Assembly (NCBI RefSeq): GCF_902459805.1
Contig: NZ_CABPST010000017.1
Location: 1-64,000 of the forward strand
Direction: 5' to 3'
DNA from: Pandoraea bronchicola
GTDB lineage: Bacteria; Pseudomonadota; Gammaproteobacteria; Burkholderiales; Burkholderiaceae
DNA: 64,000 nt
Part shown: positions 1-8,439 of the stretch, in pieces
How positions within the stretch are numbered: position 1 is the first letter of the stretch
Layout of the letters: every line of letters starts with the position of its first letter
Notes under the pieces: model-generated
Databases searched by the model: none
What the model was told of the DNA's origin: nothing
The model's input: the letters and a program-made list of their open reading frames with translations, nothing else
Program-made: the position numbers and the translations under genes

Positions 1-97
1 GTCGGTGGAAGATGCGCTGCCCGCAGCCGATTCGCATGAGGAGACCGGCGGCGGTGCGGTGTCTTTATGCGAATCGGAAGGCAATCAAGGAACAGCA

Positions 98-1201
98 ATG
101 GACAAAGTCGATTGCGTCGTGATCGGCGCGGGCGTAGTGGGATTGGCCGTCGCGCGGGCGATGGCCGTGGCCGGCCGCGAGGTGATCATCCTGGAATCCG
201 AGCGCGCGATCGGCACTGGCACGAGTTCGCGCAACAGCGAAGTTATTCATGGCGGTATCTACTATCCGCCCGGCTCGCTCAAGGCAAAGCTGTGCGTGGA
301 GGGCAAGCACCGGCTGTATGACTTCTGTGCCTCGCATGGGGTGGAGCATCGCCGCTGCGGCAAGCTGATCGTCGCGACCACCGATCACCAGGTGAGCGAA
401 CTCGAAGCCATTGCCGCCAATGCGCGCGCCAGCGGCGTCGACGACTTGCAGTGGCTCACCGCCGACGAGGTCACTCAGCGCGAGCCAAGTTTGCACACAT
501 TTGGTGCGTTGCTTTCCCCGTCAACGGGCATCGTGGACAGTCACGGTCTGATGCTGGCCTTGCAAGGCGACGCGGAGAACGCCGGTGCCATGCTCGCGTT
601 CGACGCGCGCGTCGTCGGCGCCCGTGTCGGCCACGCGCACGGCATCGAACTGGATGTCGAGACGGACGGCGTCACGTCGACGTTGCTCGCCGGCACGGTC
701 ATCAACAGCGCGGGACTTTACGCCGTCGACATCGCCCGCACGTTCGAGGGGTTGGCGCCCGAGCACATTCCGCAGCGCTACTACGCGAAGGGGAGTTACT
801 TCACGTGTGCGCAGCGCGCACCGTTCTCGCACTTGATCTATCCAGTGCCGGAGCCTGGCGGGCTGGGCGTACACCTGACGCTCGATCTGGCGGGACAGGC
901 GCGTTTCGGGCCGAACGTGCAATGGATCGACGAGATCGACTACACGGTCAATCCGGCCGATGGTGATGGCTTTTATGCGGCGGTGCGGCGCTATTGGCCG
1001 ACGCTGGCGGACGGCGCGTTGCAACCCGGCTACGCCGGCATTCGACCGAAGATCAGCGGACCGGGGGAAGCGGCGGCGGACTTCCGTATTGACGGGCCGG
1101 CGGTGCATGGTGTCGCGGGACTCGTGAACCTGTTCGGCATCGAGTCGCCCGGCCTCACTGCGTCACTGGCCATTGCCGAAGCGGTGCGCGCGGCGCTTTG
1201 A
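98..1201 (+). CDS. FAD-dependent oxidoreductase, DAO / L-2-hydroxyglutarate oxidase-like
   Basis: A 367-residue DAO-fold flavoprotein. The N-terminus carries an FAD-binding dinucleotide fold ([16 protein letters not shown]) followed by [21 protein letters not shown], where the [11 protein letters not shown] stretch is typical of the LhgO/YgaF group that oxidises L-2-hydroxyglutarate or related 2-hydroxy acids. The C-terminus has the expected [10 protein letters not shown] and [15 protein letters not shown] segments. The frame is open from position 5, but the ATG at 98 follows AAGGAACA and gives the normal family start just before the Rossmann fold, so I prefer it. It stands alone, with no same-strand gene close downstream. 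The fold is certain; the substrate is inferred from family resemblance only. Confidence 0.85.
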   Translation: MDKVDCVVIGAGVVGLAVARAMAVAGREVIILESERAIGTGTSSRNSEVIHGGIYYPPGSLKAKLCVEGKHRLYDFCASHGVEHRRCGKLIVATTDHQVSELEAIAANARASGVDDLQWLTADEVTQREPSLHTFGALLSPSTGIVDSHGLMLALQGDAENAGAMLAFDARVVGARVGHAHGIELDVETDGVTSTLLAGTVINSAGLYAVDIARTFEGLAPEHIPQRYYAKGSYFTCAQRAPFSHLIYPVPEPGGLGVHLTLDLAGQARFGPNVQWIDEIDYTVNPADGDGFYAAVRRYWPTLADGALQPGYAGIRPKISGPGEAAADFRIDGPAVHGVAGLVNLFGIESPGLTASLAIAEAVRAAL

Positions 1202-1346
1202 CGCGAGACGTGACCGTTGGTCACATCTCGCGCATTGGCTGCTATCTGGCTAACCCCGTGATTCCTGCCCGGCGGTGCCGCGAGCGTTGCGCGGGCATTC
1301 CTGTCGGATGAGAATGGTTGCGATGGCGTTGCGGCTTTTCGGCCGA

Positions 1347-1742
1347 TCAACGCATGGCAACCGGCGGCTTCCACGAAGCCGGGTTCGTCCAGAACACCCC
1401 GCGCAGGCGATCGGTGTCACCGCACGGCGTGCTGCGCGCCGGCTTGCTGATTTGGCCTGCACAGGCGCTGATATCGCGGCCCGATTGTTGCAGGCGTTTC
1501 AAGATCGTATCGAGCATGCCCGATTCACGCCATTCATTGAGTTTGCGGCGGCAAGTCGGCACGGAAGGGTACTGCATGGGTAACTTGGACCAGCTCTCGC
1601 CAGTGAACAGCACCCACAAGACAGCATTGGTCAGCGTGCGCTGCTCGACTTGAGGGCGGCCGCGTCGTTCCGTACGGACCGGTCGGTCGCAAATCAGATC
1701 ACGCAGGGCGTGCCATTCAACGTCGCTCAGTTCAGTAAACAT
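1347..1742 (-). CDS. DUF4096/IS5-type transposase N-terminal-like protein, isolated
   Basis: A 131-residue protein beginning MFTELSDVEWHALRDLI and containing RRGRPQVEQRTLTNAVLWVL, TGESWSKLP and YPSVPTCRRKLNEW. This is the helix-turn-helix domain found at the N-terminus of IS5-family transposases (DUF4096). No DDE catalytic domain follows, and I see no terminal inverted repeats or target duplication around it. After about residue 85 the sequence no longer resembles the family, so the tail may be decayed or read through from other sequence. It is either a transposase remnant or a domesticated DNA-binding protein of the kind common in Burkholderiaceae. An upstream GTG at 1757 is possible, but ATG 1742 gives the usual N-terminus. 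Confidence 0.6.
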   Translation of the reverse strand: MFTELSDVEWHALRDLICDRPVRTERRGRPQVEQRTLTNAVLWVLFTGESWSKLPMQYPSVPTCRRKLNEWRESGMLDTILKRLQQSGRDISACAGQISKPARSTPCGDTDRLRGVFWTNPASWKPPVAMR

Positions 1743-2470
1743 AACACCTCGACCCAAAACAAACGGAGGCGCCGCAGGGGGCGAGTCCGGGCTTCACGAT
1801 CTGGCAGGCACCGATGCAATCTGGTGAGTGCTTATCAATGAAACCTCGGCCAAGGCGGCGTCGTTCCCCGATGCTGGAAATACAAGCAACAAGCATGCCA
1901 GGGCATCGGGTTCTCTCGTGAAGAACGCCGAGGGCGGGTCGAACCACACTGCGAAGGGAGCGTTTAACCAGCAAAAAAACGCCCACTTGGCAGGTGGGCG
2001 CAGCTCCTGAGTGGCTATTGGGATAGGCAATCGCAAAAGCGTCAGGAGAAAAGGAATACGTGCCTTTTGGCCAGTCCGGATCGTTTGTTATTCTCGGCCC
2101 AGGCCACGGTGTCTCGCTCCACATGCGCCAGCTTGTCAAGCTTGCAGGCGCAATGATGACAAAAAGCAGGAGTCGACGCGCTTCGGAATTACCCCCATTG
2201 CGGTGCATGGCCCATGCCGAAGGCGACCCGCCCAAGTTGAGTGCCCGTTTGCGCCCCGATAGGGCACCATGTCGCGAGAATGGGCGCAACCCGATATTGG
2301 CAGGGAGCAACCCAATCTCGTCAGGCGAGAAAGTGGTCCGGTCGCGGCCTGATATTCCGTCATGGCCGGGTAGCGGGCCCGTAGCCTATAATGTGCGCCT
2401 TCCATGAATATCGTCTATCGGTTGCGCGGAACTGCCGCAGCACCGGTCGGCGCCAGTGTGCGCAAACGGC
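1743..2470. other. Intergenic region with no convincing gene
   Basis: About 730 bp between the DUF4096 fragment and the IclR gene. Open frames here, including a long minus-strand one across 1732-2310, have no recognisable domain and biased composition. The only clear element is the minus-strand hairpin with a T-run at 1973-2000, so some leftward transcript probably ends here. The last 60 bp should hold the iclR promoter, but no strong -35/-10 pair stood out. Confidence 0.5.
1973..2000 (-). terminator. Rho-independent terminator, leftward
   Basis: Perfect 7-bp stem CGCCCAC (1980-1986) / GTGGGCG (1994-2000) with a 7-nt loop. Seven A residues at 1973-1979 become a T-run on the minus strand. No minus-strand gene immediately upstream was recognised. 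Confidence 0.65.
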
Positions 2471-3286
2471 ATGAGCAACGACAGCGATAACAAATACTCT
2501 GTTCCGGGTCTTGAGCGCGGCCTGCGCATTCTCATGACCTTCTCTGCGCGCGAACCCGTGCTGGCCGGCGCCGATCTTGCGCGACGTCTTGGCATTCCGC
2601 GCTCGACCGTGTTCCGTTTGTTGCAGACGCTCGAAGCCGAGGGCTTCATCGAGAAGGCGGGGGACGACCGTCACTACCGGCTTGGGGTGGCGGTGCTGCG
2701 CCTCGGGTTCGAGTATTTGAACTCACTGGAACTGACCGATCTGGGCACGCCGGTCATCGAGAAGTTGCGTGATGCGACAGGTTTCTCGAGCCACATTCTG
2801 ATTCTCGATCAGCGCGATGCGGTATTCGTCGCCAAGGCGGCAAGCCGTGAACTGGTGTTCGGCACGGTGCGTGTCGGCACGCGTCTGCCTGCCCATGCAA
2901 CGGCCGTCGGGCACATTTTGCTGGGCGACTATTCGCTGCCGTCGCTCAAGCAGCTCTATCCGGAACGTAAGCTCGAAGCCTATACGGCGCACACACCGAC
3001 AACGGTGGAAGCGCTGTACCGTGTGGTGCAGGAGGACATCGCTCGCGGTTACAGCATGAGCCAGGCATTCTTCGAGCAGAATATCTCGACGATTGCTGCG
3101 CCCGTGCGCAATCATCGCGGGCAGATCGCTGCCGTGATCAGCGTAACGATTCCTCAGGCACGCGTCGAAGCGGATTTGCTCGAGAACGGGATCGTCGAGA
3201 AGGTCGTGTCCGCCGCCGACGAGCTTTCGCACAAGCTCAACTATCGTGCCGAACATTCCGGTGTTGCGCCGCTGGCGGTGAAGTAA
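2471..3286 (+). CDS. IclR-family transcriptional regulator
   Basis: A 271-residue IclR-type regulator. Residues about 10-70 form the winged helix (VPGLERGLRILMTFS, LARRLGIPRSTVFRLLQTLE). The C-terminal effector domain includes TRLPAHATAVGHILL and the later AAPVRNHRGQIAAVISV, where IclR proteins bind small acids or aromatic compounds. The ATG at 2471 is chosen over 2456 because MSNDSDNKYSVPGLERGL is a normal short lead-in. The porin and ACS-family transporter downstream on the same strand are its likely targets, and the inverted repeat at 3767-3807 is a candidate operator. The effector is not identifiable from sequence. Confidence 0.92.
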   Translation: MSNDSDNKYSVPGLERGLRILMTFSAREPVLAGADLARRLGIPRSTVFRLLQTLEAEGFIEKAGDDRHYRLGVAVLRLGFEYLNSLELTDLGTPVIEKLRDATGFSSHILILDQRDAVFVAKAASRELVFGTVRVGTRLPAHATAVGHILLGDYSLPSLKQLYPERKLEAYTAHTPTTVEALYRVVQEDIARGYSMSQAFFEQNISTIAAPVRNHRGQIAAVISVTIPQARVEADLLENGIVEKVVSAADELSHKLNYRAEHSGVAPLAVK

Positions 3287-3439
3287 GCCGGCTTGCCAGG
3301 CCACCGCTGCCTGCGTGATTGATGTGGCCAAAAAATAGCGGCCAGTCAGCCGGCGCGACTGCGTGCAGAACAACATATCCTTCTGCGCTTCGGGCCGCCT
3401 TTCAGTCAACCGAGCAATGCCGGTCTGCGTATTGGTGGG

Positions 3440-3474
3440 CCGGTCGCCGGTCGCCGGTAGCCGGTAGCCGGTAG
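3440..3474. repeat. Five-unit heptamer tandem repeat
   Basis: Five contiguous 7-bp units, CCGGTCG twice then CCGGTAG three times, followed by a degenerate CCGCCG. It is intergenic, so copy-number change would not shift a reading frame. Confidence 0.85.
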
Positions 3475-3766
3475 CCGCCGCACTTCCGATCGTGCGGGCA
3501 GATGTCTCAATCTGCCCCCCTCTCCACTGACGCACCACCTGGCTCATTGAGCACCGGGCCCGCCTCACGAGCGCCGTCGCTCAGGTCGCGGACCTGCATA
3601 TTTCCAGTACGCATGGGCCCGCGCAGCAAGGCGTTCGTCGACCTGCAGCATCGAACCTTCCTCAATTTTTTCCGCAGACGCGCGAAGGCTTTGTCATTAG
3701 CATTTGCGCAACATCAATAAGCACCGACTTATTTTCTGCTTGTCTCGCGATATTCACTTCGCCATA

Positions 3767-3807
3767 ATTGTCTCACCTATTAACCATTGTTTCATAGGTA
3801 AGACAAT
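3767..3807. promoter_or_regulatory. Long inverted repeat upstream of porin, candidate operator
   Basis: Arms ATTGTCTCACCTAT (3767-3780) and ATAGGTAAGACAAT (3794-3807) match as inverted copies at 13 of 14 positions around a 13-bp spacer. A weaker relative, TTGTCTCGCGATAT, lies at 3740-3753. Its place 95 bp before the porin start, in AT-rich DNA, suggests a regulator site, possibly for the upstream IclR protein. The assignment to IclR is inference. Confidence 0.5.
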
Positions 3808-3902
3808 ATCGATGCGACGGCCGGAACGTCACTGGTGACGTCAACCGTAACGGCATGGGGTGTCAGACAGCCTCAGAGCATCAGGAAGCACAACAGGAGT
3901 GG

Positions 3903-4988
3903 ATGGTGAAGAGACGCAGTATCGGCGCAGCATGCCTTTTGGCGTGCATTGGCGCGGCGCATGCCGCAGGCAATTCGTTGCAGATTTACGGGACGATCGA
4001 CGACGGCCTCACGTATGTGAGCAATCAGGGCGGTGGCCGTCTGTTCAAGATGGATGCCGGTATCGGGCAACCCGATCGCTTCGGCCTGAAAGGCCGTGAA
4101 GACCTCGGTGGCGGACTGGCGGCGGTGTTTCAGTTGGAGCAGGGCTTCAACACGAGCAGCGGGGCACTCATCAACAGTGGTGTGGAGTGGAACCGCCAGG
4201 CGTGGGTCGGTCTTGCGAGCGATCGCTTCGGCACGGTGTCGATCGGCCATCAGACGGACTTCATGCAGGACGTTTCGATTCGCTATTCGAACGGTTTCTG
4301 GCAGCACAATCTGTATGCCTATCACCCGGGCAACCTCGACAATCTGGCCAACTCGTCGCAGGTCGACAACGCGGTCAAATGGAACAGCACGAGCTTTCAC
4401 GGCCTGACCGGTGGTCTGATGTACGGCTTCGCGGGGGGCAGCGCGCTCGGTCGCACGGCTGGGGGCTACGCGAAGTACGACAACGGCCCGCTCTCGGTCG
4501 CCGCGACCTATGTGAGCATCAACAAGCGGACCTTCGATTTTTCGTCGCGACTCGGCATTGCATCCATTTTCGGGCAGTCTGGTCTTTCCGCCACGAACGT
4601 GTTCAAGTCGGATGCTGTGAACAATACGGGCATTGGCGCGTCGTATCGCATCTCGTCGCGTTGGAACGTGCATGCGCTCTACACGCGCAGCGAGGTGCGT
4701 GCGCCGGGCGGCTCGGGCAACATGTTCAACTACGATGTCGGCACCGAGTACCGGGTAACGCAAGCCAATGCGCTGACGCTGGGCTATTCGTATTCGTCGT
4801 TCAACCACACGCACTACAACCAGATCGAAGCGGGCGACCTCTATTCATTCTCGAAGCGTACGCAACTGCAAGCGCAAGTGACGTATATCGGCGCGAATGG
4901 CAATAACAATGCCGCGTCGTACCCGATCGGGGCGTCGAGCAATCACGATCAGATGCTGCTGCGAGTGGGCATGTATCACAGCTTCTAA
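3903..4988 (+). CDS. Gram-negative trimeric porin (Burkholderia type)
   Basis: A 361-residue outer-membrane porin. A signal peptide (MVKRRSIGAACLLACIGAAHAAG) is followed by the family start NSLQIYGTIDDGLTYVSNQG. Typical porin strands follow, such as GRLFKMDAGIGQPDRFGLKG, AVFQLEQGFNTSSGAL, RQAWVGLASDRFGTVSIGHQ, and the sequence ends in an aromatic residue (MYHSF), as trimeric porins need for assembly. The start at 3903 follows AGGAG and gives a clean signal peptide; upstream in-frame starts would add about 16 residues. It sits between an IclR regulator and an MFS carrier, suggesting joint outer- and inner-membrane uptake of one substrate class. Confidence 0.93.
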   Translation: MVKRRSIGAACLLACIGAAHAAGNSLQIYGTIDDGLTYVSNQGGGRLFKMDAGIGQPDRFGLKGREDLGGGLAAVFQLEQGFNTSSGALINSGVEWNRQAWVGLASDRFGTVSIGHQTDFMQDVSIRYSNGFWQHNLYAYHPGNLDNLANSSQVDNAVKWNSTSFHGLTGGLMYGFAGGSALGRTAGGYAKYDNGPLSVAATYVSINKRTFDFSSRLGIASIFGQSGLSATNVFKSDAVNNTGIGASYRISSRWNVHALYTRSEVRAPGGSGNMFNYDVGTEYRVTQANALTLGYSYSSFNHTHYNQIEAGDLYSFSKRTQLQAQVTYIGANGNNNAASYPIGASSNHDQMLLRVGMYHSF

Positions 4989-5084
4989 GCCGCGACGCCA
5001 CTGGGCCCGGCGTTTCGGGTTTGCGTGGCGGCGGGAATTTCGGTGGCGATGTCGACGACATCGCCGCTTATTGTGAGACTCATC

Positions 5085-6467
5085 ATGTCAGTTTCTCTGC
5101 GCCAGTCGTCCTCACAGCGCCCTTCGCGTGTGCGCTACTGGATGCTCTTTCTGGTATTTGTCGGCACGGTCATCAACTATGTCGACCGTGCCAATCTTTC
5201 TGTGGCCGCACCGATGCTCAAGCAGGAGTTCGGCCTCGGTCCCGTGGAACTGGGCTTTATCTTCTCGGCCTACGCGTGGACGTATGTCATCGCGAACATT
5301 CCCGGCGGCTGGGTTATCGATCGTTTCGGAACACGCGCCATCTACGGCATTGCGATTCTCAGCTGGTCGGTGCTTACGTTCATGCAAGGCTTCGCAACGC
5401 GATTCGTCACGTTGTTCGGCATGCGGCTGGGCGTGGGTGTGGCCGAAGCGCCGACGTTTCCGGTCAACAATCGCGTGGTATCGATCTGGTTCGCACAGCG
5501 CGAGCGGGGCGTGGCCACGAGCATCTATCTTGTGGGGCAATACATCGGCATGGCGGCCCTCACGCCGCTGCTGTTCTGGATTGCGCACACGTGGGGCTGG
5601 CGCGAGATTTTTTACGCGACCGGTCTGCTGGGCATTGTCTGGGCGGGGGTGTGGTACGCCGGTTACCGTGATCCGGACAAATGCGCGTGGGTGAATGCTG
5701 CCGAGCTGGCACATATCCGCAGTGGCGGGGCGCTCGTCGAGACCAAGCCGGCCGAGCGCGCGGCCCCGCAGAAATTCCCGTGGCGCAAGTTGCTGGCGCT
5801 GTTCCGCAATCGTCAGATCATCGCGATCTGCGTGGGCAAATTCGCGTCGCTGTCGTCGCTGTACTTCTTCCTGACGTGGTTTCCGACCTACCTGATTACC
5901 GAGCGTCACATGACGGTGCTCAAGGCGGGGGGCATGACGTCGGTGCCGTTCGTGGCGGCGTCCATCGGGGTGGTCTGCGGTGGCTTGCTCTCGGACTGGT
6001 TGTTGCGTCGCGGGGTGGCTGTCGGAACGGCGCGCAAGACACCTATCGTGACCGGCTTGCTGCTGGTGCCGACGATGTCGCTCACCGTGCTGACCGATGC
6101 CAACTGGCTGGTGATCGCCATTATGTCGTTTGCGTTCTTCGCGCAAGGTGTGGCGTCGGCCTCGTGGTCGCTCGTGGCGGACATCGCCCCGAAGGGCATG
6201 GTTGGCATCACGGGCGGTGCGGTGAACTTCGCAGGCAATCTGTCGGGCATCGTCACGCCGATCGCCATCGGGTTCATCGTCAAGGCAACCGGCTCGTTCG
6301 GTTGGGCGCTGGGGCTCATCAGTCTCTTCGCCATTGCCGGGGTGCTGTGCTACTTACTGCTGCTTGGCGAAGTGAAGCGCATCGAGCTGGACGAAGACGG
6401 TGACGACGGCGAGGGCGAGCCGGCAGGGAATGCAGGTCGAGTCCGTGCCAAGGCGCACACCGCCTGA
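5085..6467 (+). CDS. MFS transporter, anion:cation symporter (ACS) family
   Basis: A 460-residue 12-TM carrier. The first helix and loop read FVGTVINYVDRANLSVAAPM, the signature of ACS-family members that import hexuronates, glucarate, tartrate, phthalate and similar organic anions. Two six-helix halves are separated by a charged loop near residues 200-225. A tail rich in Asp/Glu/Gly follows the last helix. The ATG at 5085 is favoured over 5025 because it gives the short cytoplasmic lead usual for the family. It lies about 100 bp after the porin gene and may be co-transcribed with it. The substrate cannot be assigned beyond an organic acid anion. Confidence 0.88.
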   Translation: MSVSLRQSSSQRPSRVRYWMLFLVFVGTVINYVDRANLSVAAPMLKQEFGLGPVELGFIFSAYAWTYVIANIPGGWVIDRFGTRAIYGIAILSWSVLTFMQGFATRFVTLFGMRLGVGVAEAPTFPVNNRVVSIWFAQRERGVATSIYLVGQYIGMAALTPLLFWIAHTWGWREIFYATGLLGIVWAGVWYAGYRDPDKCAWVNAAELAHIRSGGALVETKPAERAAPQKFPWRKLLALFRNRQIIAICVGKFASLSSLYFFLTWFPTYLITERHMTVLKAGGMTSVPFVAASIGVVCGGLLSDWLLRRGVAVGTARKTPIVTGLLLVPTMSLTVLTDANWLVIAIMSFAFFAQGVASASWSLVADIAPKGMVGITGGAVNFAGNLSGIVTPIAIGFIVKATGSFGWALGLISLFAIAGVLCYLLLLGEVKRIELDEDGDDGEGEPAGNAGRVRAKAHTA

Positions 6468-6482
6468 CCTTCACGATACGCG

Positions 6483-7493
6483 TCAGGCCTCCACGGCCTG
6501 ACGCCGATAGTCGCCGGGACGGACGCCCGTCCACTTCCGGAACGCGCGAAAGAACGCGCTCGGATCGGCGAAGCCCAGCGAAAGGGCAATCTCCAGCATC
6601 GGCTTGGACGTGTGGCATAGCGCGTGAATGGCGAGATCGCGCCGCAATTGGTCTTTGATCGACTGATACGACTGACCCTCGTCTTCCAGCCGGCGGCGCA
6701 GTGTCGACGGGGTCGTGTGGAATTCTCCTGCGAGCGCTTCGAAAGCTGGCCAGCCATCGGTTGGCATCGTCTTCAGACGCCGGCGCACCCTTGCGACCAT
6801 TCCCTTCGTGTTCTTGTACTTGAGAATGATGTTGGCCGGGGCCGCACGCAGGAATTCCTTGACGGATACTTCGTCCTGCACCACGGGCAGGTCCAGACAC
6901 GCGGCATCGAATTCAATGGCGGTATGCGGTGCGTGAAAGACCAGACGCGGGGAATACATTGTCCGGTATTCATCGCTGTAAGCTGTCTCGGGAAACGCGA
7001 AGTAGGCCGTGCTCAACGTAACGCGACGTGCGATCAGCCAGCATGTCAGCGCATAGAAAAGGATCAGCAGCGTTTCGTGCCCGAAGATGCGCGGCGCTTG
7101 CGCGTCCTCACGCTCATGCACTTCGATCCGGGCGAGTGCGCCGTCCCGAACCAGATGCACTTCGAGATCGTCCAGCAGCAGGCCCATGAAGCGCGTCGCG
7201 CGTTGCAGTGCCTGCTCCAGCGTGCGGCAGGCGATGACGCTGTGGCACAGCATCGCGAAGCTGCCAACCTTCATGCGGCGGGAATCCTGCCCGAAGAATT
7301 CGTCGTCGAGTGCAAGACTGATCAACCGCCACAAGTGAGCATAGCGATCGGCCGAGACGCGAGCTTGCGTATGCGCAAGCAACGACGGCGCAATGTCGGC
7401 GGCACGCAGCAATGCCGATGGATCGCCGCCGAGTCGTTCGACGTGCGCCAATGCGTTGATAACGAAATAGATCGAGATGCTGCCTTTTTCCAT
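6483..7493 (-). CDS. AraC-family transcriptional regulator
   Basis: A 336-residue regulator of the OruR/ArgR-like AraC group. An N-terminal arabinose-binding-like domain (about residues 15-200, with VSADRYAHLWRLISLALDDE and GSFAMLCHSVIACRTLEQAL) precedes a C-terminal double helix-turn-helix (ALAGEFHTTPSTLRRRLEDE and LEIALSLGFADPSAFFRAFR, then KWTGVRPGDYR). It is transcribed leftward, like the SDR and acyl-CoA synthetase genes to its right, and probably regulates that acyl-CoA cluster; this is inferred from position only. Its 3' end converges on the MFS gene with a 15-bp gap. Confidence 0.9.
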   Translation of the reverse strand: MEKGSISIYFVINALAHVERLGGDPSALLRAADIAPSLLAHTQARVSADRYAHLWRLISLALDDEFFGQDSRRMKVGSFAMLCHSVIACRTLEQALQRATRFMGLLLDDLEVHLVRDGALARIEVHEREDAQAPRIFGHETLLILFYALTCWLIARRVTLSTAYFAFPETAYSDEYRTMYSPRLVFHAPHTAIEFDAACLDLPVVQDEVSVKEFLRAAPANIILKYKNTKGMVARVRRRLKTMPTDGWPAFEALAGEFHTTPSTLRRRLEDEGQSYQSIKDQLRRDLAIHALCHTSKPMLEIALSLGFADPSAFFRAFRKWTGVRPGDYRRQAVEA

Positions 7494-7636
7494 GCGTCGC
7501 GAAACAGTACGTCGTAGCAGGGGGACGCAAGGATTCTAGCAGTGCGGCCCCTGTCGACGCTTCCGGCGCCGTCCGAAAGTGGGTTCGGCGCTTTCCGATT
7601 TCGCGTGTGTCGCCGTATCTCGATACGAGCGGCGAC

Positions 7637-8404
7637 TTATTTCGGCGCCATGCGCAACGCACCGTCAAGTCGAATCACTTCGCCGTTGAGCATGGTGTTC
7701 TCAACGATGTGGCGCACGAGCGCCGCATACTCCGACGGACGTCCGAGGCGCGGCGGGAACGGCACCGAGGCGCCCAGTGCCGCTTGCACCTCCGGTGTCA
7801 TGCCGGCCATCATGGGTGTCTCGAAGATGCCCGGTGCGATCGTCACAACGCGCACCCCGACGCGTGCCAGTTCGCGCGCCGCGGGCAGGGTGAGGGCGGC
7901 GACGCCCCCCTTCGATGCCGCATACGCGGCCTGGCCGATTTGTCCGTCGAACGCCGCAACGGACGCCGTGTTCACGATCACACCGCGCTCGCCCTCGCTG
8001 TCTGCCGTTCCCTCGGCCATTGCCGACGCCGCGATACGCAGCACGTTGAAGGTGCCGATCAGATTCACATTGACGATGCGGGCAAAGCTGTCGAGCCGGT
8101 GCGGACCCTGCTTGCCCAGAATGCGCTCTCCGACGACCAGCCCGGCGCAGTTGACGACGCCGTTCAGCGCGCCGAACGCGCTCTTGGCGGTGTCAACGAG
8201 ACGCTGCACGTCGTCCTCTCGTGTGATGTCGGTGGCGACAAAGCGAGCGGCGTCGCCCAGCGCGTCGGCTTGCGCGGCGCCCGCTTCCGCATTGATGTCG
8301 CCGAGCACGACTTTCGCTCCGGCGTCGACGAACATGCGTGCCGTGGCGGCACCCAGACCGGACGAGGCGCCGGTGACGAGAAAAACGCGATCCTTGATTT
8401 GCAT
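7637..8404 (-). CDS. SDR dehydrogenase, 3-hydroxyacyl-CoA / 3-hydroxy-2-methylbutyryl-CoA type
   Basis: A 255-residue classical short-chain dehydrogenase. The NAD-binding motif is TGASSGLG near residue 12, the acidic residue in VLGDIN indicates NAD preference, NCAG follows, and the catalytic Ser and YAASK are in [20 protein letters not shown]. Overall it matches the type-II 3-hydroxyacyl-CoA dehydrogenase (HSD10-like) group used in isoleucine and branched acyl-CoA oxidation. It lies 35 bp downstream of the acyl-CoA synthetase on the same strand, supporting a shared operon. Exact chain specificity is unproven. Confidence 0.87.
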   Translation of the reverse strand: MQIKDRVFLVTGASSGLGAATARMFVDAGAKVVLGDINAEAGAAQADALGDAARFVATDITREDDVQRLVDTAKSAFGALNGVVNCAGLVVGERILGKQGPHRLDSFARIVNVNLIGTFNVLRIAASAMAEGTADSEGERGVIVNTASVAAFDGQIGQAAYAASKGGVAALTLPAARELARVGVRVVTIAPGIFETPMMAGMTPEVQAALGASVPFPPRLGRPSEYAALVRHIVENTMLNGEVIRLDGALRMAPK

Positions 8405-8439
8405 GAGCTGCGATTCCTGAAAAATGGGTGGGGCGGCGT

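Larger units (their letters stand above)
3287..3902. other. iclR-porin intergenic region
   Basis: About 615 bp without a credible gene. It holds a 7-bp tandem repeat (3440-3474), an AT-rich stretch from about 3660, and a long inverted repeat at 3767-3807 close to the porin start. The AT-rich part is the likely porin promoter region. Confidence 0.6.

Noticed and set aside
1732-2310. 192-residue minus-strand open frame
   Set aside because: No domain or motif recognised, unusual composition, and it crosses a clear minus-strand terminator at 1973-2000.
3440-3474. CRISPR array
   Set aside because: Units are 7 bp, contiguous and without spacers, and no cas genes exist in the window.
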